Shown here: positions 16,817 to 24,681 of the stretch, one piece after another | Numbering within the stretch: the first letter of the stretch is position 1 | Layout of the letters: the number at the start of each line of letters is the position of its first letter | Assembly: GCA_945905915.1 (NCBI GenBank) | Contig: CAMDQL010000015.1 | Location: forward strand, 1-28,951 | Length of the DNA stretch: 28,951 nucleotides | Reading direction: 5' to 3' | Source: Flavobacterium psychrophilum | GTDB lineage: Bacteria; Bacteroidota; Bacteroidia; Flavobacteriales; Flavobacteriaceae | The notes under the pieces: generated by a model | Seen by the model: the letters and a program-made list of their open reading frames with translations, nothing else | What the model was told of the DNA's origin: nothing | Databases searched by the model: none | Made by a program: the position numbers and the translations under genes

Positions 16817-18072
16817 CGCAAGTTATTCTAAAACAAGCCAAAATAATCGACCCTTCAAGTCCGTTCCACAATCAAACAATGGACTTGAAAATTGAGAATG
16901 GTACGATAACGCAAATAGATAAGGAAATTTCAGCTACTTCTGGCTTTGAGGTTGTGAATCTTCCTAATTTGCATATTTCTAAAGGCTGGATGGACAGTTC
17001 GGTTTCCTTTGGTGAACCTGGATATGAAGACCGAGAAACCATTGAAAACGGATTAAAGGTTGCTGCTAAAAGCGGATTTACAGCAGTAGCATTACAACCG
17101 AATTCAAACCCAACGATAGACAATCAATCGCAAGTTCGATTTGTGTTGGATAGAGCAAAAGGAAATGCAACCACTCTCTACCCTATTGGCGCATTAACCA
17201 AAGGAAGTGAAGGAAATGAATTGGCCGAATTATATGATATGCAAAACGCCGGAGCAATTGCTTTTGGCGATTATAAAAAGGCGCTTCAAAATGCAAATCT
17301 TCAAAAAATTGCACTTCAATATGTGCAAGATTTTAATGGAATGTTACTTGCCTTTTGTCAAGACAGCACATTGAAAGGAAATGGAATTGCAAATGAAGGA
17401 GCAATAAGTACAAAATTAGGTTTGAAAGGAATTCCTGCACTGGCGGAAGAATTACATGTAGCACGCAATTTATTTTTACTAGAATATACTGGTGGAAAAA
17501 TGCATATTCCAACAATTTCAACACAAGGAAGTATCAAATTAATTAAAGAAGCTAAAGCCAAAGGATTACAAGTATCTTGTAGTGTAGCGGTGCATAATTT
17601 AGTCTTAAACGACGAAATGTTGATGGGCTTTGACTCAAGATACAAAGTATTACCGCCTTTAAGAGAAGAAGCTACACGAAAAGCTTTGATCGCTGCCGTT
17701 TTAGACGGAACAATTGATTGCATCACCTCAGACCATAATCCGTTAGACATTGAACATAAAAAATTAGAATTTGATTTGGCCAAAGATGGAACCATCGGAT
17801 TAGAAAGTGCTTTTGGAGCTTTGTTGAATAGTTTACCTCTTGAAAAAGTTGTTGAGAAATTAGTTTCTAGTAAGCTGATTTTCAATGTAGAAAACCCATC
17901 AATAGCAATTGGGAACAAAGCAGATATTTCACTATTTACTACTGAAGATCAGTGGCTATTTAGCAAAGAAAACGTGCATTCAAAATCTAAAAATTCCGCA
18001 TTTTTAGGACAACAACTGAAAGGAAAAGCGATTGGAATTTATAATAATGGGCAATTAATAATGAATAATTGA
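16813..18072 (+). CDS. dihydroorotase-like protein lacking the metal-binding HxH
   Basis: The 419-residue protein follows the dihydroorotase (amidohydrolase) layout from LKQAKIIDPSSPFHNQ to the end. Parts of the active site remain: TGGKMHI histidine, VAVHNL, and SDHNP. The metal-binding pair is gone: where active enzymes read DMHVHFREPG, this one reads MDSSVSFGEPG, with Ser63 and Ser65 for the two His and Gly67 for Arg. Such proteins are common in Bacteroidetes and often labelled pyrC; by comparison with the inactive PyrC-like partner of aspartate transcarbamoylase in Pseudomonas it may be non-catalytic and structural. The ATG at 16813 overlaps the upstream stop; a longer frame to 16744 exists but would lie inside the upstream gene. 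Catalytic status is uncertain. Confidence 0.85.
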   Translation: MTQVILKQAKIIDPSSPFHNQTMDLKIENGTITQIDKEISATSGFEVVNLPNLHISKGWMDSSVSFGEPGYEDRETIENGLKVAAKSGFTAVALQPNSNPTIDNQSQVRFVLDRAKGNATTLYPIGALTKGSEGNELAELYDMQNAGAIAFGDYKKALQNANLQKIALQYVQDFNGMLLAFCQDSTLKGNGIANEGAISTKLGLKGIPALAEELHVARNLFLLEYTGGKMHIPTISTQGSIKLIKEAKAKGLQVSCSVAVHNLVLNDEMLMGFDSRYKVLPPLREEATRKALIAAVLDGTIDCITSDHNPLDIEHKKLEFDLAKDGTIGLESAFGALLNSLPLEKVVEKLVSSKLIFNVENPSIAIGNKADISLFTTEDQWLFSKENVHSKSKNSAFLGQQLKGKAIGIYNNGQLIMNN

Positions 18073-18098
18073 TAATGAATAATTGATAATGAATAATT
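18060..18098 (+). repeat. 14-base tandem repeat at a gene junction (2.8 copies)
   Basis: The unit AATGAATAATTGAT occurs at 18060-18073 and 18074-18087 with a partial third copy at 18088-18098. It contains the stop codon (TGA 18070-18072) of the dihydroorotase-like gene and a possible ATG (18089) of the next gene. Because 14 is not a multiple of three, copy-number change would alter the frame and the junction. Confidence 0.85.
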
Positions 18099-18106
18099 TT
18101 AGGGCT

Positions 18107-18448
18107 ATGAACGACATAGAGCAAGAAAAAAGTGATATCGAAAAAGGAAAGATTACAGCTATTACTAGTTATATTTTGATAGTAGGAATATTAATTGCGC
18201 TTTCAATGAATGCTGAATCAAAAAATAAATTTGCTTCCTTTCACATCAAACAAGCGTTAGGATTAAATCTTACTTTTATTTCAATTGGATTACTAATTTC
18301 TAACTTTAGTAATATGCAAATCTATATTTCTTTTTGGGTGTTTTTTACGGTATTATGGGTTTTTGGTATACTATCAGCTATTAAAGGAGAAAATAAAGCA
18401 ATTCCAATTGTTGGAAATTTATATCAAAAATTATTTAAAAGTTTCTAA
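18107..18448 (+). CDS. Tic20/DUF4870-like small membrane protein
   Basis: The 113-residue protein begins MNDIEQEKSDIEKGK and has three likely helices: ~17-33 (ITSYILIVGILIALSM), ~48-66 (LGLNLTFISIGLLIS) and ~72-92 (YISFWVFFTVLWVFGILSAI). The pattern FASFHIKQALGLNL followed by a final KGENKAIPIVGNLYQK is typical of the DUF4870/Tic20-like group in bacteria, whose function is not known. An ATG at 18089 lies in frame upstream but inside the tandem repeat (MNNFRA...), so 18107 is preferred; the TTG further up is unlikely. It stops one base before the esterase ATG. Confidence 0.7.
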   Translation: MNDIEQEKSDIEKGKITAITSYILIVGILIALSMNAESKNKFASFHIKQALGLNLTFISIGLLISNFSNMQIYISFWVFFTVLWVFGILSAIKGENKAIPIVGNLYQKLFKSF

Positions 18449-18449
18449 A

Positions 18450-19100
18450 ATGAATTTACAGCATTTAGTTCGTGAGCCTAAAATTAGTTTAGAAAAAAAC
18501 CCATTATTATTGCTATTACACGGGTATGGTAGCAATGAAGAAGATTTATTCTCTTTTGCTGCTGAATTACCTGACGATAGTTTTGTTATTTCTGTTCGTG
18601 CACCTTATAATTTAGAACCTTATGGACATGCGTGGTATGCCATACATTTTGATGCCGATGAAAATAAATTTTCAGACAACGAACAAGCCAAAGAATCGGT
18701 AGCATTAATTGGTAGTTTTATTGATGAAATTGTAAAGCAATACCCAATCGATACTAAAAACGTAACTTTAATAGGATTTAGTCAAGGCGCTATTTTAAGC
18801 TATGCCACTGCCCTAACCTATCCTGAAAAAATTTCGAAAGTGGTAGCTTTAAGCGGTTATTTCAATCAAGATATTGTACCTGAAGTTATTGATACCAAAG
18901 CCATTTCACATTTGAATTTCTTTATATCACATGGAACAGTAGATCAAGTAATTCCTGTAGATTGGGCACGAAAAGCAAAACCAGCATTAGAAAATCTAGG
19001 ATTAGAAGTAGTATATCACGAATATCCAGTTGGACATGGCGTAGCTCCTCAAAATTTCTTTGATTTTAAGAATTGGTTAATTCAAAATAATAATAAATAA
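18450..19100 (+). CDS. alpha/beta hydrolase, phospholipase/carboxylesterase family
   Basis: The 216-residue cytoplasmic hydrolase has the short esterase fold: LLLLHGYGSNEEDL (oxyanion region, 19-33), nucleophile GFSQG with Ser111, acid Asp165 in HGTVDQVIPV and His196 in YPVGHGV. This is the phospholipase/carboxylesterase (YpfH/EstB-like) family that cleaves short-chain esters or thioesters; the natural substrate is not known. The frame stretches back to 18363 inside the upstream gene, but the ATG at 18450, one base after that stop, gives the expected N terminus. It closes the run that starts with the BatA-like gene. Confidence 0.9.
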   Translation: MNLQHLVREPKISLEKNPLLLLLHGYGSNEEDLFSFAAELPDDSFVISVRAPYNLEPYGHAWYAIHFDADENKFSDNEQAKESVALIGSFIDEIVKQYPIDTKNVTLIGFSQGAILSYATALTYPEKISKVVALSGYFNQDIVPEVIDTKAISHLNFFISHGTVDQVIPVDWARKAKPALENLGLEVVYHEYPVGHGVAPQNFFDFKNWLIQNNNK

Positions 19101-19101
19101 G

Positions 19102-19109
19102 TACCTTTG
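19102..19109 (+). promoter_or_regulatory. tpx -7 element (TACCTTTG)
   Basis: TACCTTTG matches TAnnTTTG, lies directly after the esterase stop and 18 bases before the tpx ATG. No -33 TTG lies at the usual spacing. Confidence 0.5.
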
Positions 19110-19127
19110 TACACAAAATAATAAACT

Positions 19128-19625
19128 ATGGCATCAATTACACTAGGAGGAAATCCAATTCACACAAATGGTGAATTACCAGCATTAGGTTCAAAAGCAA
19201 CTGATTTTTATCTTATCAAAATCGATTTAGGAACTGCTTCACTAGCTGACTTTACAGGATCAAGAATCATATTAAATATATTTCCAAGTATCGATACTGG
19301 CACTTGCGCTACTTCGGTAAGAACTTTTAACGAAAAAGCAAGTTCATTAACAAATACCAAAGTTTTGTGCATTTCTAGAGACTTACCATTTGCTCAAAAA
19401 CGTTTTTGTGGTGCAGAAGGATTAGAAAATGTAATCAATTTATCTGATTTTAAAGACGGAAGTTTTGGAAAAAACTATGGTTTAGAAATTACTGATGGCC
19501 CACTTGCCGGATTACATTCTCGTGTTATTGTAGTTATTGATGAAAACGGAACTATTCTGCACACCGAACAAGTAAATGAAATTGCAGACGAACCTAATTA
19601 TGAAGCTGCCTTAGCTGTATTATAA
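19128..19625 (+). CDS. tpx: thiol peroxidase (2-Cys peroxiredoxin, Tpx family)
   Basis: The 165-residue enzyme reduces hydrogen peroxide and organic peroxides with thioredoxin. The peroxidatic Cys60 is in PSIDTGTCATSVR with Thr57 and the resolving Cys94 in KRFCGAEG, matching the two-cysteine Tpx pattern. RDLPFAQKRF and GLHSRVIVVIDENG are also typical. Escherichia coli Tpx has VC before the C-A pair; here it is TC, a normal variation. It may have its own promoter. The lipid kinase gene starts 3 bases after the stop, so those two are probably cotranscribed. Confidence 0.95.
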   Translation: MASITLGGNPIHTNGELPALGSKATDFYLIKIDLGTASLADFTGSRIILNIFPSIDTGTCATSVRTFNEKASSLTNTKVLCISRDLPFAQKRFCGAEGLENVINLSDFKDGSFGKNYGLEITDGPLAGLHSRVIVVIDENGTILHTEQVNEIADEPNYEAALAVL

Positions 19626-19628
19626 TTT

Positions 19629-20003
19629 ATGAAATTTGAAAAAGACGAAACCCTTTTTACGGGTCGACTAAAAAGCATGGTATTTGCCTTAAAGGGCGCC
19701 TTCAAACTTATTACTACCGAACATAGTATAATGGTGCAATCATCACTTGCGGTTATTATGACCATTGCAGGATTTTATTTTGGCATCAATAGGATGGAAT
19801 GGATGATGCAAATCTTGGTGTTTGGTTTAGTTTTAGGAATTGAAGGATTAAATACTGCAGTGGAAAAAATTGCTGATTTTGTGCACCCCGATTTTCATCA
19901 ACGCATTGGTTTTATTAAAGATATCGCCGCCGGAGCCGTATTTTTTGCCGCATTAACCGCTCTAGTGATCGGATGTATTATTTATTTTCCATATTTGTTT
20001 TAA
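19629..20003 (+). CDS. dgkA: diacylglycerol kinase family lipid kinase (DgkA/undecaprenol kinase type)
   Basis: The 124-residue integral membrane protein has three helices and the DgkA signature: IEGLNTAVEKIADFVHPDFH (71-90) with Glu72, Asn75 and Glu79, then KDIAAGAVFFAA (97-108). It phosphorylates diacylglycerol or undecaprenol in the inner membrane; which one cannot be told here. It sits between tpx and ftsK. The early part FTGRLKSMVFALKGAF is the usual amphipathic N-terminal section. The length is typical of the family. Confidence 0.9.
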   Translation: MKFEKDETLFTGRLKSMVFALKGAFKLITTEHSIMVQSSLAVIMTIAGFYFGINRMEWMMQILVFGLVLGIEGLNTAVEKIADFVHPDFHQRIGFIKDIAAGAVFFAALTALVIGCIIYFPYLF

Positions 20004-20009
20004 ATTAGC

Positions 20010-20017
20010 TACTTTTG
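20010..20017 (+). promoter_or_regulatory. ftsK operon -7 element (TACTTTTG)
   Basis: TACTTTTG matches TAnnTTTG, 6 bases after the dgkA stop and 19 before the ftsK ATG. TTG at 19995-19997 is too close (12 bases) to be a good -33 box. Confidence 0.5.
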
Positions 20018-20036
20018 TAAAAATTGTTCCGTTTCA

Positions 20037-22559
20037 ATGGCCAAAAAAATTTCAAAAGGCGTTGCTAATAATGCAACTGACGCAGTTAATAAAAAATCAT
20101 CTTTAAAGATAGGTCGCCGACAAAAATTTATTGTAGGCATCTTATTTATTTTCTTTTCGTTAGCCTTATTGCTTTCCTTTATTTCTTATTTCATTACTGG
20201 ATATGCTGATCAAAGTTCTGTAAGCCAATTAACGAATCGTGCGCTTAGTACAGAAAATTGGTTGGGGAAAATTGGTGCTTTTTTAGCTGACTTTTTCTTA
20301 TACCAAGGATTTGGAGTTACCTCTTTTCTATTTGTTAGAGTCTTGTTTTTAATAGGTGCTTATCTAGTATTGGATATGAGTCTTTTAAAACTAAAGAAAA
20401 ACTTTTTTTGGGATGGATTTCTTATCATTATAGGTTCTATATTATTAGGGTTTCTTTGGGATTATGTTCCGCAATTGGGTGGTGTCATTGGCTATGAAAT
20501 GAACTTATTCATCCAAGATTACATCGGTAAAACTGGGACACTTTTAGTATTACTATTTGGTATTTTAATTTTCTTAGTTTTTAAAATCAATGTTTCACCC
20601 GATACGTTTACCTCAATATTTGAAAAGTCTGCAAAATCATTTAACGCAGACCTAGCATCTGAAACGAGTGCAAATCCTATTATTGATGCCAACCATTCAG
20701 AAGATCAAAATAGTACCGAAGATGAATTACCTATTGTACCACTTCCAAATGAAGAAGACGATTTTTCACTAACCGAAGATGAAGAAGAAATTAGTAATAT
20801 CGAATTAAAAACCTATCCCAACTCTTTTGAAATCAACAAAGAAGCTTTAAAACCTACTATTTCAAATTCTTCCGAATTAAATTTAGATCCAAAACTAAAA
20901 TCTGAAACACCCGAAGTTACTAATTTTTCTATTGAAGACCGAAGTATTCCAAATGAACCGTTTATTAATGAAGACGCATTCGTTATTGAAAAAGTAGAAG
21001 AAGAAATATTAGTCGAAGAAAATTTATCGGCACGATTAGTTCAAGATTTTGGAGAGTTTGACCCAACATTAGAACTATCAAATTATCAGTTTCCACCGAT
21101 TGATTTATTAAAAGAATACTCAACAGGAGGAATTACAATTAACCAAGCTGAATTAGAAGAAAACAAAAATAAAATTGTAGATACGTTGAAAAACTACAGC
21201 ATTGGTATTTCCCAAATCAAAGCTACGGTAGGACCAACGGTTACTTTATATGAAATTGTTCCCGATGCTGGAGTTCGAATTTCAAAAATTAAGAACTTAG
21301 AAGATGATATTGCTCTTTCGTTATCGGCGCTAGGTATTCGTATCATTGCTCCTATTCCAGGTAAAGGTACTATTGGTATAGAAGTACCTAATAATAATCC
21401 AACAATGGTATCCATGAAAAGTGTGATTTCTTCACCAAAATTTCAAAGTGCTGAAATGGAATTACCTATTGCTTTGGGAAAAACTATTTCAAATGAAACT
21501 TTTGTTGTAGACTTAGCTAAAATGCCCCATTTATTAATGGCGGGAGCAACTGGACAAGGAAAATCAGTTGGATTAAATGCGGTGCTTACTTCCCTACTCT
21601 ACAAAAAACACCCTGCTGAAGTAAAATTTGTATTAGTAGATCCAAAAAAAGTAGAATTAACCCTTTTTAATAAAATTGAGCGTCATTATTTAGCAAAACT
21701 TCCTGATGGAGGCGATGCTATTATTACAGATAATACAAAAGTAATCTATACGTTAAATTCACTTTGTATTGAAATGGACAACCGTTATTCGTTGTTAAAA
21801 GACGCAATGGTTCGAAACATAAAAGAGTACAATGAAAAATTTAAACAGCGTAAATTAAATCCAGAAAATGGACATCGATTTTTACCTTATATCGTTTTAG
21901 TCGTAGATGAATTTGCTGATTTAATTATGACAGCAGGTAAAGAAGTAGAAACTCCTATTGCACGTTTAGCCCAATTAGCACGTGCTATTGGAATCCATTT
22001 AATTATTGCTACACAACGCCCATCTGTGAATGTAATTACGGGTATGATTAAGGCTAACTTTCCTGCACGAATTGCGTTTAGAGTAACTTCAAAAATTGAC
22101 TCTAGAACGATATTAGATTCTGGTGGTGCTGATCAGTTAATAGGCCGTGGTGATATGTTATACACGCAAGGCAATGAAATAGTTCGGGTACAATGTGCTT
22201 TTGTAGATACGCCAGAAGTAGATAAAATTTGTGATTTTATTGGTTCCCAAAAAGCTTATCCTGAAGCTTATTTACTTCCTGAATATATTGGTGAAGAAAA
22301 TGGCATAAAACTTGATATAGATATCTCTGAGCGTGATTCGTTGTTCAGAGAAGCTGCCGAAGTAATTGTAACAGCCCAACAAGGAAGTGCCTCATTAATT
22401 CAAAGAAAACTAAAATTAGGCTATAATAGAGCGGGAAGATTAATTGACCAATTAGAAGCCGCTGGAATTGTAGGTCCGTTTGAAGGTAGTAAAGCTCGTT
22501 CGGTATTAATTTCTGATTTAGTTGCTTTAGATCACTTTTTAAATAATGAACAAAATTAA
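20037..22559 (+). CDS. ftsK: DNA translocase FtsK/SpoIIIE
   Basis: The 840-residue protein has four predicted N-terminal membrane helices (~32-52, 85-108, 120-145, 165-183) and an acidic low-complexity linker (~190-330). The motor follows: Walker A AGATGQGKSVG (~502-511), Walker B VLVVDEFADL (~619-628), the ATQRPSVNVITGMIKANFPARIAFRV core, and a C-terminal gamma domain (~775-835, SASLIQRKLKLGYNRAGRLIDQLEAAGIVGP) that reads KOPS-like sites. FtsK pumps chromosome termini through the closing septum and activates XerCD at dif. It leads the ftsK, lolA, lptF/G-like, ribB run; lolA begins 7 bases past its stop. All elements are intact. Confidence 0.97.
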   Translation: MAKKISKGVANNATDAVNKKSSLKIGRRQKFIVGILFIFFSLALLLSFISYFITGYADQSSVSQLTNRALSTENWLGKIGAFLADFFLYQGFGVTSFLFVRVLFLIGAYLVLDMSLLKLKKNFFWDGFLIIIGSILLGFLWDYVPQLGGVIGYEMNLFIQDYIGKTGTLLVLLFGILIFLVFKINVSPDTFTSIFEKSAKSFNADLASETSANPIIDANHSEDQNSTEDELPIVPLPNEEDDFSLTEDEEEISNIELKTYPNSFEINKEALKPTISNSSELNLDPKLKSETPEVTNFSIEDRSIPNEPFINEDAFVIEKVEEEILVEENLSARLVQDFGEFDPTLELSNYQFPPIDLLKEYSTGGITINQAELEENKNKIVDTLKNYSIGISQIKATVGPTVTLYEIVPDAGVRISKIKNLEDDIALSLSALGIRIIAPIPGKGTIGIEVPNNNPTMVSMKSVISSPKFQSAEMELPIALGKTISNETFVVDLAKMPHLLMAGATGQGKSVGLNAVLTSLLYKKHPAEVKFVLVDPKKVELTLFNKIERHYLAKLPDGGDAIITDNTKVIYTLNSLCIEMDNRYSLLKDAMVRNIKEYNEKFKQRKLNPENGHRFLPYIVLVVDEFADLIMTAGKEVETPIARLAQLARAIGIHLIIATQRPSVNVITGMIKANFPARIAFRVTSKIDSRTILDSGGADQLIGRGDMLYTQGNEIVRVQCAFVDTPEVDKICDFIGSQKAYPEAYLLPEYIGEENGIKLDIDISERDSLFREAAEVIVTAQQGSASLIQRKLKLGYNRAGRLIDQLEAAGIVGPFEGSKARSVLISDLVALDHFLNNEQN

Positions 22560-22566
22560 TTTTAAA

Positions 22567-23211
22567 ATGAAACACATTTTAAGTATCATCTTTATATCTT
22601 TCATTGGGTTTTCATTGCACGCACAAGATGCCAAAAAAGCGAAAGAACTTTTAGATGATGTGACTTCAAAAGTGAAATCATATAATAACATAGTCATAGA
22701 TTTTAAATATTCTTTGAACAATCCTAAAGAACGCATCAATCAAGAAAGTAATGGTAATGTTGCACTTCAAGGAAATTTATATCACTTAAATTTTATGGGA
22801 GTTACCAAAATTTTTGACGGTAAAAAAGTATATACCATTGTTCCTGAAGACGAAGAAGTTACACAAGAAAATTTTGATGCTAATGATGAAAAAGCGGTTT
22901 CTCCAAACAAAATGTTAACCTTTTTTACCTCCGGATATAAATATGCATGGGACATTCCTCAAAATGTCAAAGGGAGAAAAATTCAATTTGTGAAATTGAC
23001 GCCAAACAATTCAAAAGATACTCGAAAAGAGATCCTTATCGGAATTGATACCCAAACAAAGAATATTTACACGGTGATTGAAGTGGGAAAAAATGGTACT
23101 AAAACAACTTTAACTGTTAATTCTTTTAAAACAAATCAACCTTTATCAAAAAATCATTTTACCTTTACCAAATCAAAATATCCTAATTATTACATCAATA
23201 AATTAGACTAA
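22567..23211 (+). CDS. lolA: LolA-like outer-membrane lipoprotein carrier
   Basis: The 214-residue protein has a signal peptide (LSIIFISFIGFSLHAQ, cleavage near residue 19) and then a LolA-type half-barrel: AKELLDDVTSKVKSYNNIVIDFKYSL, GNVALQGNLYHLNFMGVTKIFDGKKVYTIVPEDEEVTQ and KNIYTVIEVGKNGTKTTLTVNSF. LolA carries lipoproteins across the periplasm to the outer membrane. The frame reaches an ATG at 22546 that overlaps the end of ftsK; the ATG at 22567 (MKHILSIIF) directly heads the signal peptide and is chosen. It is followed 10 bases later by the LptF/G-like gene, giving an envelope-biogenesis pair. Confidence 0.88.
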   Translation: MKHILSIIFISFIGFSLHAQDAKKAKELLDDVTSKVKSYNNIVIDFKYSLNNPKERINQESNGNVALQGNLYHLNFMGVTKIFDGKKVYTIVPEDEEVTQENFDANDEKAVSPNKMLTFFTSGYKYAWDIPQNVKGRKIQFVKLTPNNSKDTRKEILIGIDTQTKNIYTVIEVGKNGTKTTLTVNSFKTNQPLSKNHFTFTKSKYPNYYINKLD

Positions 23212-23221
23212 AAACGTTCGG

Positions 23222-24673
23222 GTGAAAATATTAGATAAATACATTCTTAAATCTTACATGATTACATTTACTACCGTATTTGTAATCTTATTTTTTATAT
23301 TCGTTTTACAAGGTATTTGGCTTTTCATATCTGAATTAGCCGGAAAAGATTTAGACTTGTTTACCATAATCAAATTTCTTTCTTATTACGCTCCAACAAT
23401 TGTACCTTTAGTTCTTCCGCTTTCTATTCTACTAGCCGGAATAATGACTTTTGGATCTTTTGCTGAAAACTATGAATTTGCTGCTATGAAATCATCGGGA
23501 ATTTCTCTTCAACGAGCGATGAAGATGCTTACAATTAGTATTGGTATTTTAGCTTTTGTTTCTTTCTTTTTTGCTAATAACGTAATTCCAGAAGCACAAT
23601 ATAAATTTATTAACCTTAGAAAAACCATTATACAACAAAAACCAGCAATGGCAATCGCTGAGGGTCAATTTAACACAATTGGAAATTCAAGTATCAAAGT
23701 GGATAAAAAATCAGGCGATAACGGCGAATTTTTAAATGGCGTTACTATGCATGTTAAAAATACTAGCCTTGGATTAGGGGCAAACACGATTATTAAAGCA
23801 AAAAATGGACTACTGACTAGTGAAGATGATTCTAATTATTTACAATTAGAATTGTATGACGGTAATTATTATGAAGACATACAACCAACAAAATATGAAG
23901 AGCGCAATAAATTGCCTTTTGCAAAAAGTAGTTTTAAGAAATACATTGTAAATATTGATTTAACTAAGCTTAATCAAGCAGAAATGGATCAAGGAGACAT
24001 CACTTCTGAAAAAATGTTAACAATACCAGAACTTAGATATACAATTGATTCGCTTCAAAAAAACTATGATAAAGATGTTGTTTCCTTTGCCGATAATTTA
24101 TCCACAAGAAATGACAATATATTTAACAAAAAACTTCTTAAGACTCAATTAACTGTCCCTAAAAAAGACAAAGTAGTTGAAGATTTATTGTCTATTTTTT
24201 CTAAAAATGAGAAAAAACAAGTTATAGAAATGGCTAAAAATAATATTTCTAGCACCGATTTTAGTATTCAAAACACCAAATTGGATTTAGAGTTTAAATC
24301 AAAAAACATTAATGCACATTGGTTCGCTATTCATGAAAAATTTGTAATTGCATACTCTTGCCTATTAATGTTCTTTATTGGTGCCCCACTTGGTGCTATT
24401 ATCAGAAAAGGTGGACTCGGACTTCCGATTGTTTTTGCGATGCTTGTTTTTATTTCGTTTCATTTCATCAATACCTTTGGAAGAAAACTAGCGCAAGAAG
24501 ATACGATTACACCGTTTTTAGGCGCTTGGATGGCTTCATTACTAATGACTCCATTTGCTATTCTATTAACATATCGAGCAACTAATAATATTGGAATAAT
24601 GGTAAATTTTGATTGGATTACAGAACCATTTCAAAAATTATTTTCAAAAATTACCCAAAACAATACAAACTAA
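23222..24673 (+). CDS. LptF/LptG family permease (YjgP/YjgQ)
   Basis: The 483-residue inner-membrane protein has the family layout: three N-terminal helices (to ~115), a large periplasmic beta-jellyroll region (~130-355) and three C-terminal helices (~365-465). The N terminus MKILDKYILKSYM is the classic YjgP/YjgQ start, which fixes the GTG at 23222 as the start codon; the next ATG would lose that motif. GAPLGAIIRKGGLGLPIVFAM is typical of the C-terminal part. LptF and LptG form the ABC permease that pulls lipopolysaccharide from the inner membrane; F versus G cannot be settled here. RibB-type gene follows 8 bases on. Confidence 0.9.
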   Translation: MKILDKYILKSYMITFTTVFVILFFIFVLQGIWLFISELAGKDLDLFTIIKFLSYYAPTIVPLVLPLSILLAGIMTFGSFAENYEFAAMKSSGISLQRAMKMLTISIGILAFVSFFFANNVIPEAQYKFINLRKTIIQQKPAMAIAEGQFNTIGNSSIKVDKKSGDNGEFLNGVTMHVKNTSLGLGANTIIKAKNGLLTSEDDSNYLQLELYDGNYYEDIQPTKYEERNKLPFAKSSFKKYIVNIDLTKLNQAEMDQGDITSEKMLTIPELRYTIDSLQKNYDKDVVSFADNLSTRNDNIFNKKLLKTQLTVPKKDKVVEDLLSIFSKNEKKQVIEMAKNNISSTDFSIQNTKLDLEFKSKNINAHWFAIHEKFVIAYSCLLMFFIGAPLGAIIRKGGLGLPIVFAMLVFISFHFINTFGRKLAQEDTITPFLGAWMASLLMTPFAILLTYRATNNIGIMVNFDWITEPFQKLFSKITQNNTN

Positions 24674-24681
24674 CTAGCCCC

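Noticed and set aside
17358..17918. A 186-codon minus-strand frame
   Set aside because: It is a shadow of the dihydroorotase-like gene with no recognisable protein pattern.
22546..22566. lolA start inside ftsK
   Set aside because: The ATG at 22567 directly heads the signal peptide; the upstream seven codons are not signal-peptide like.
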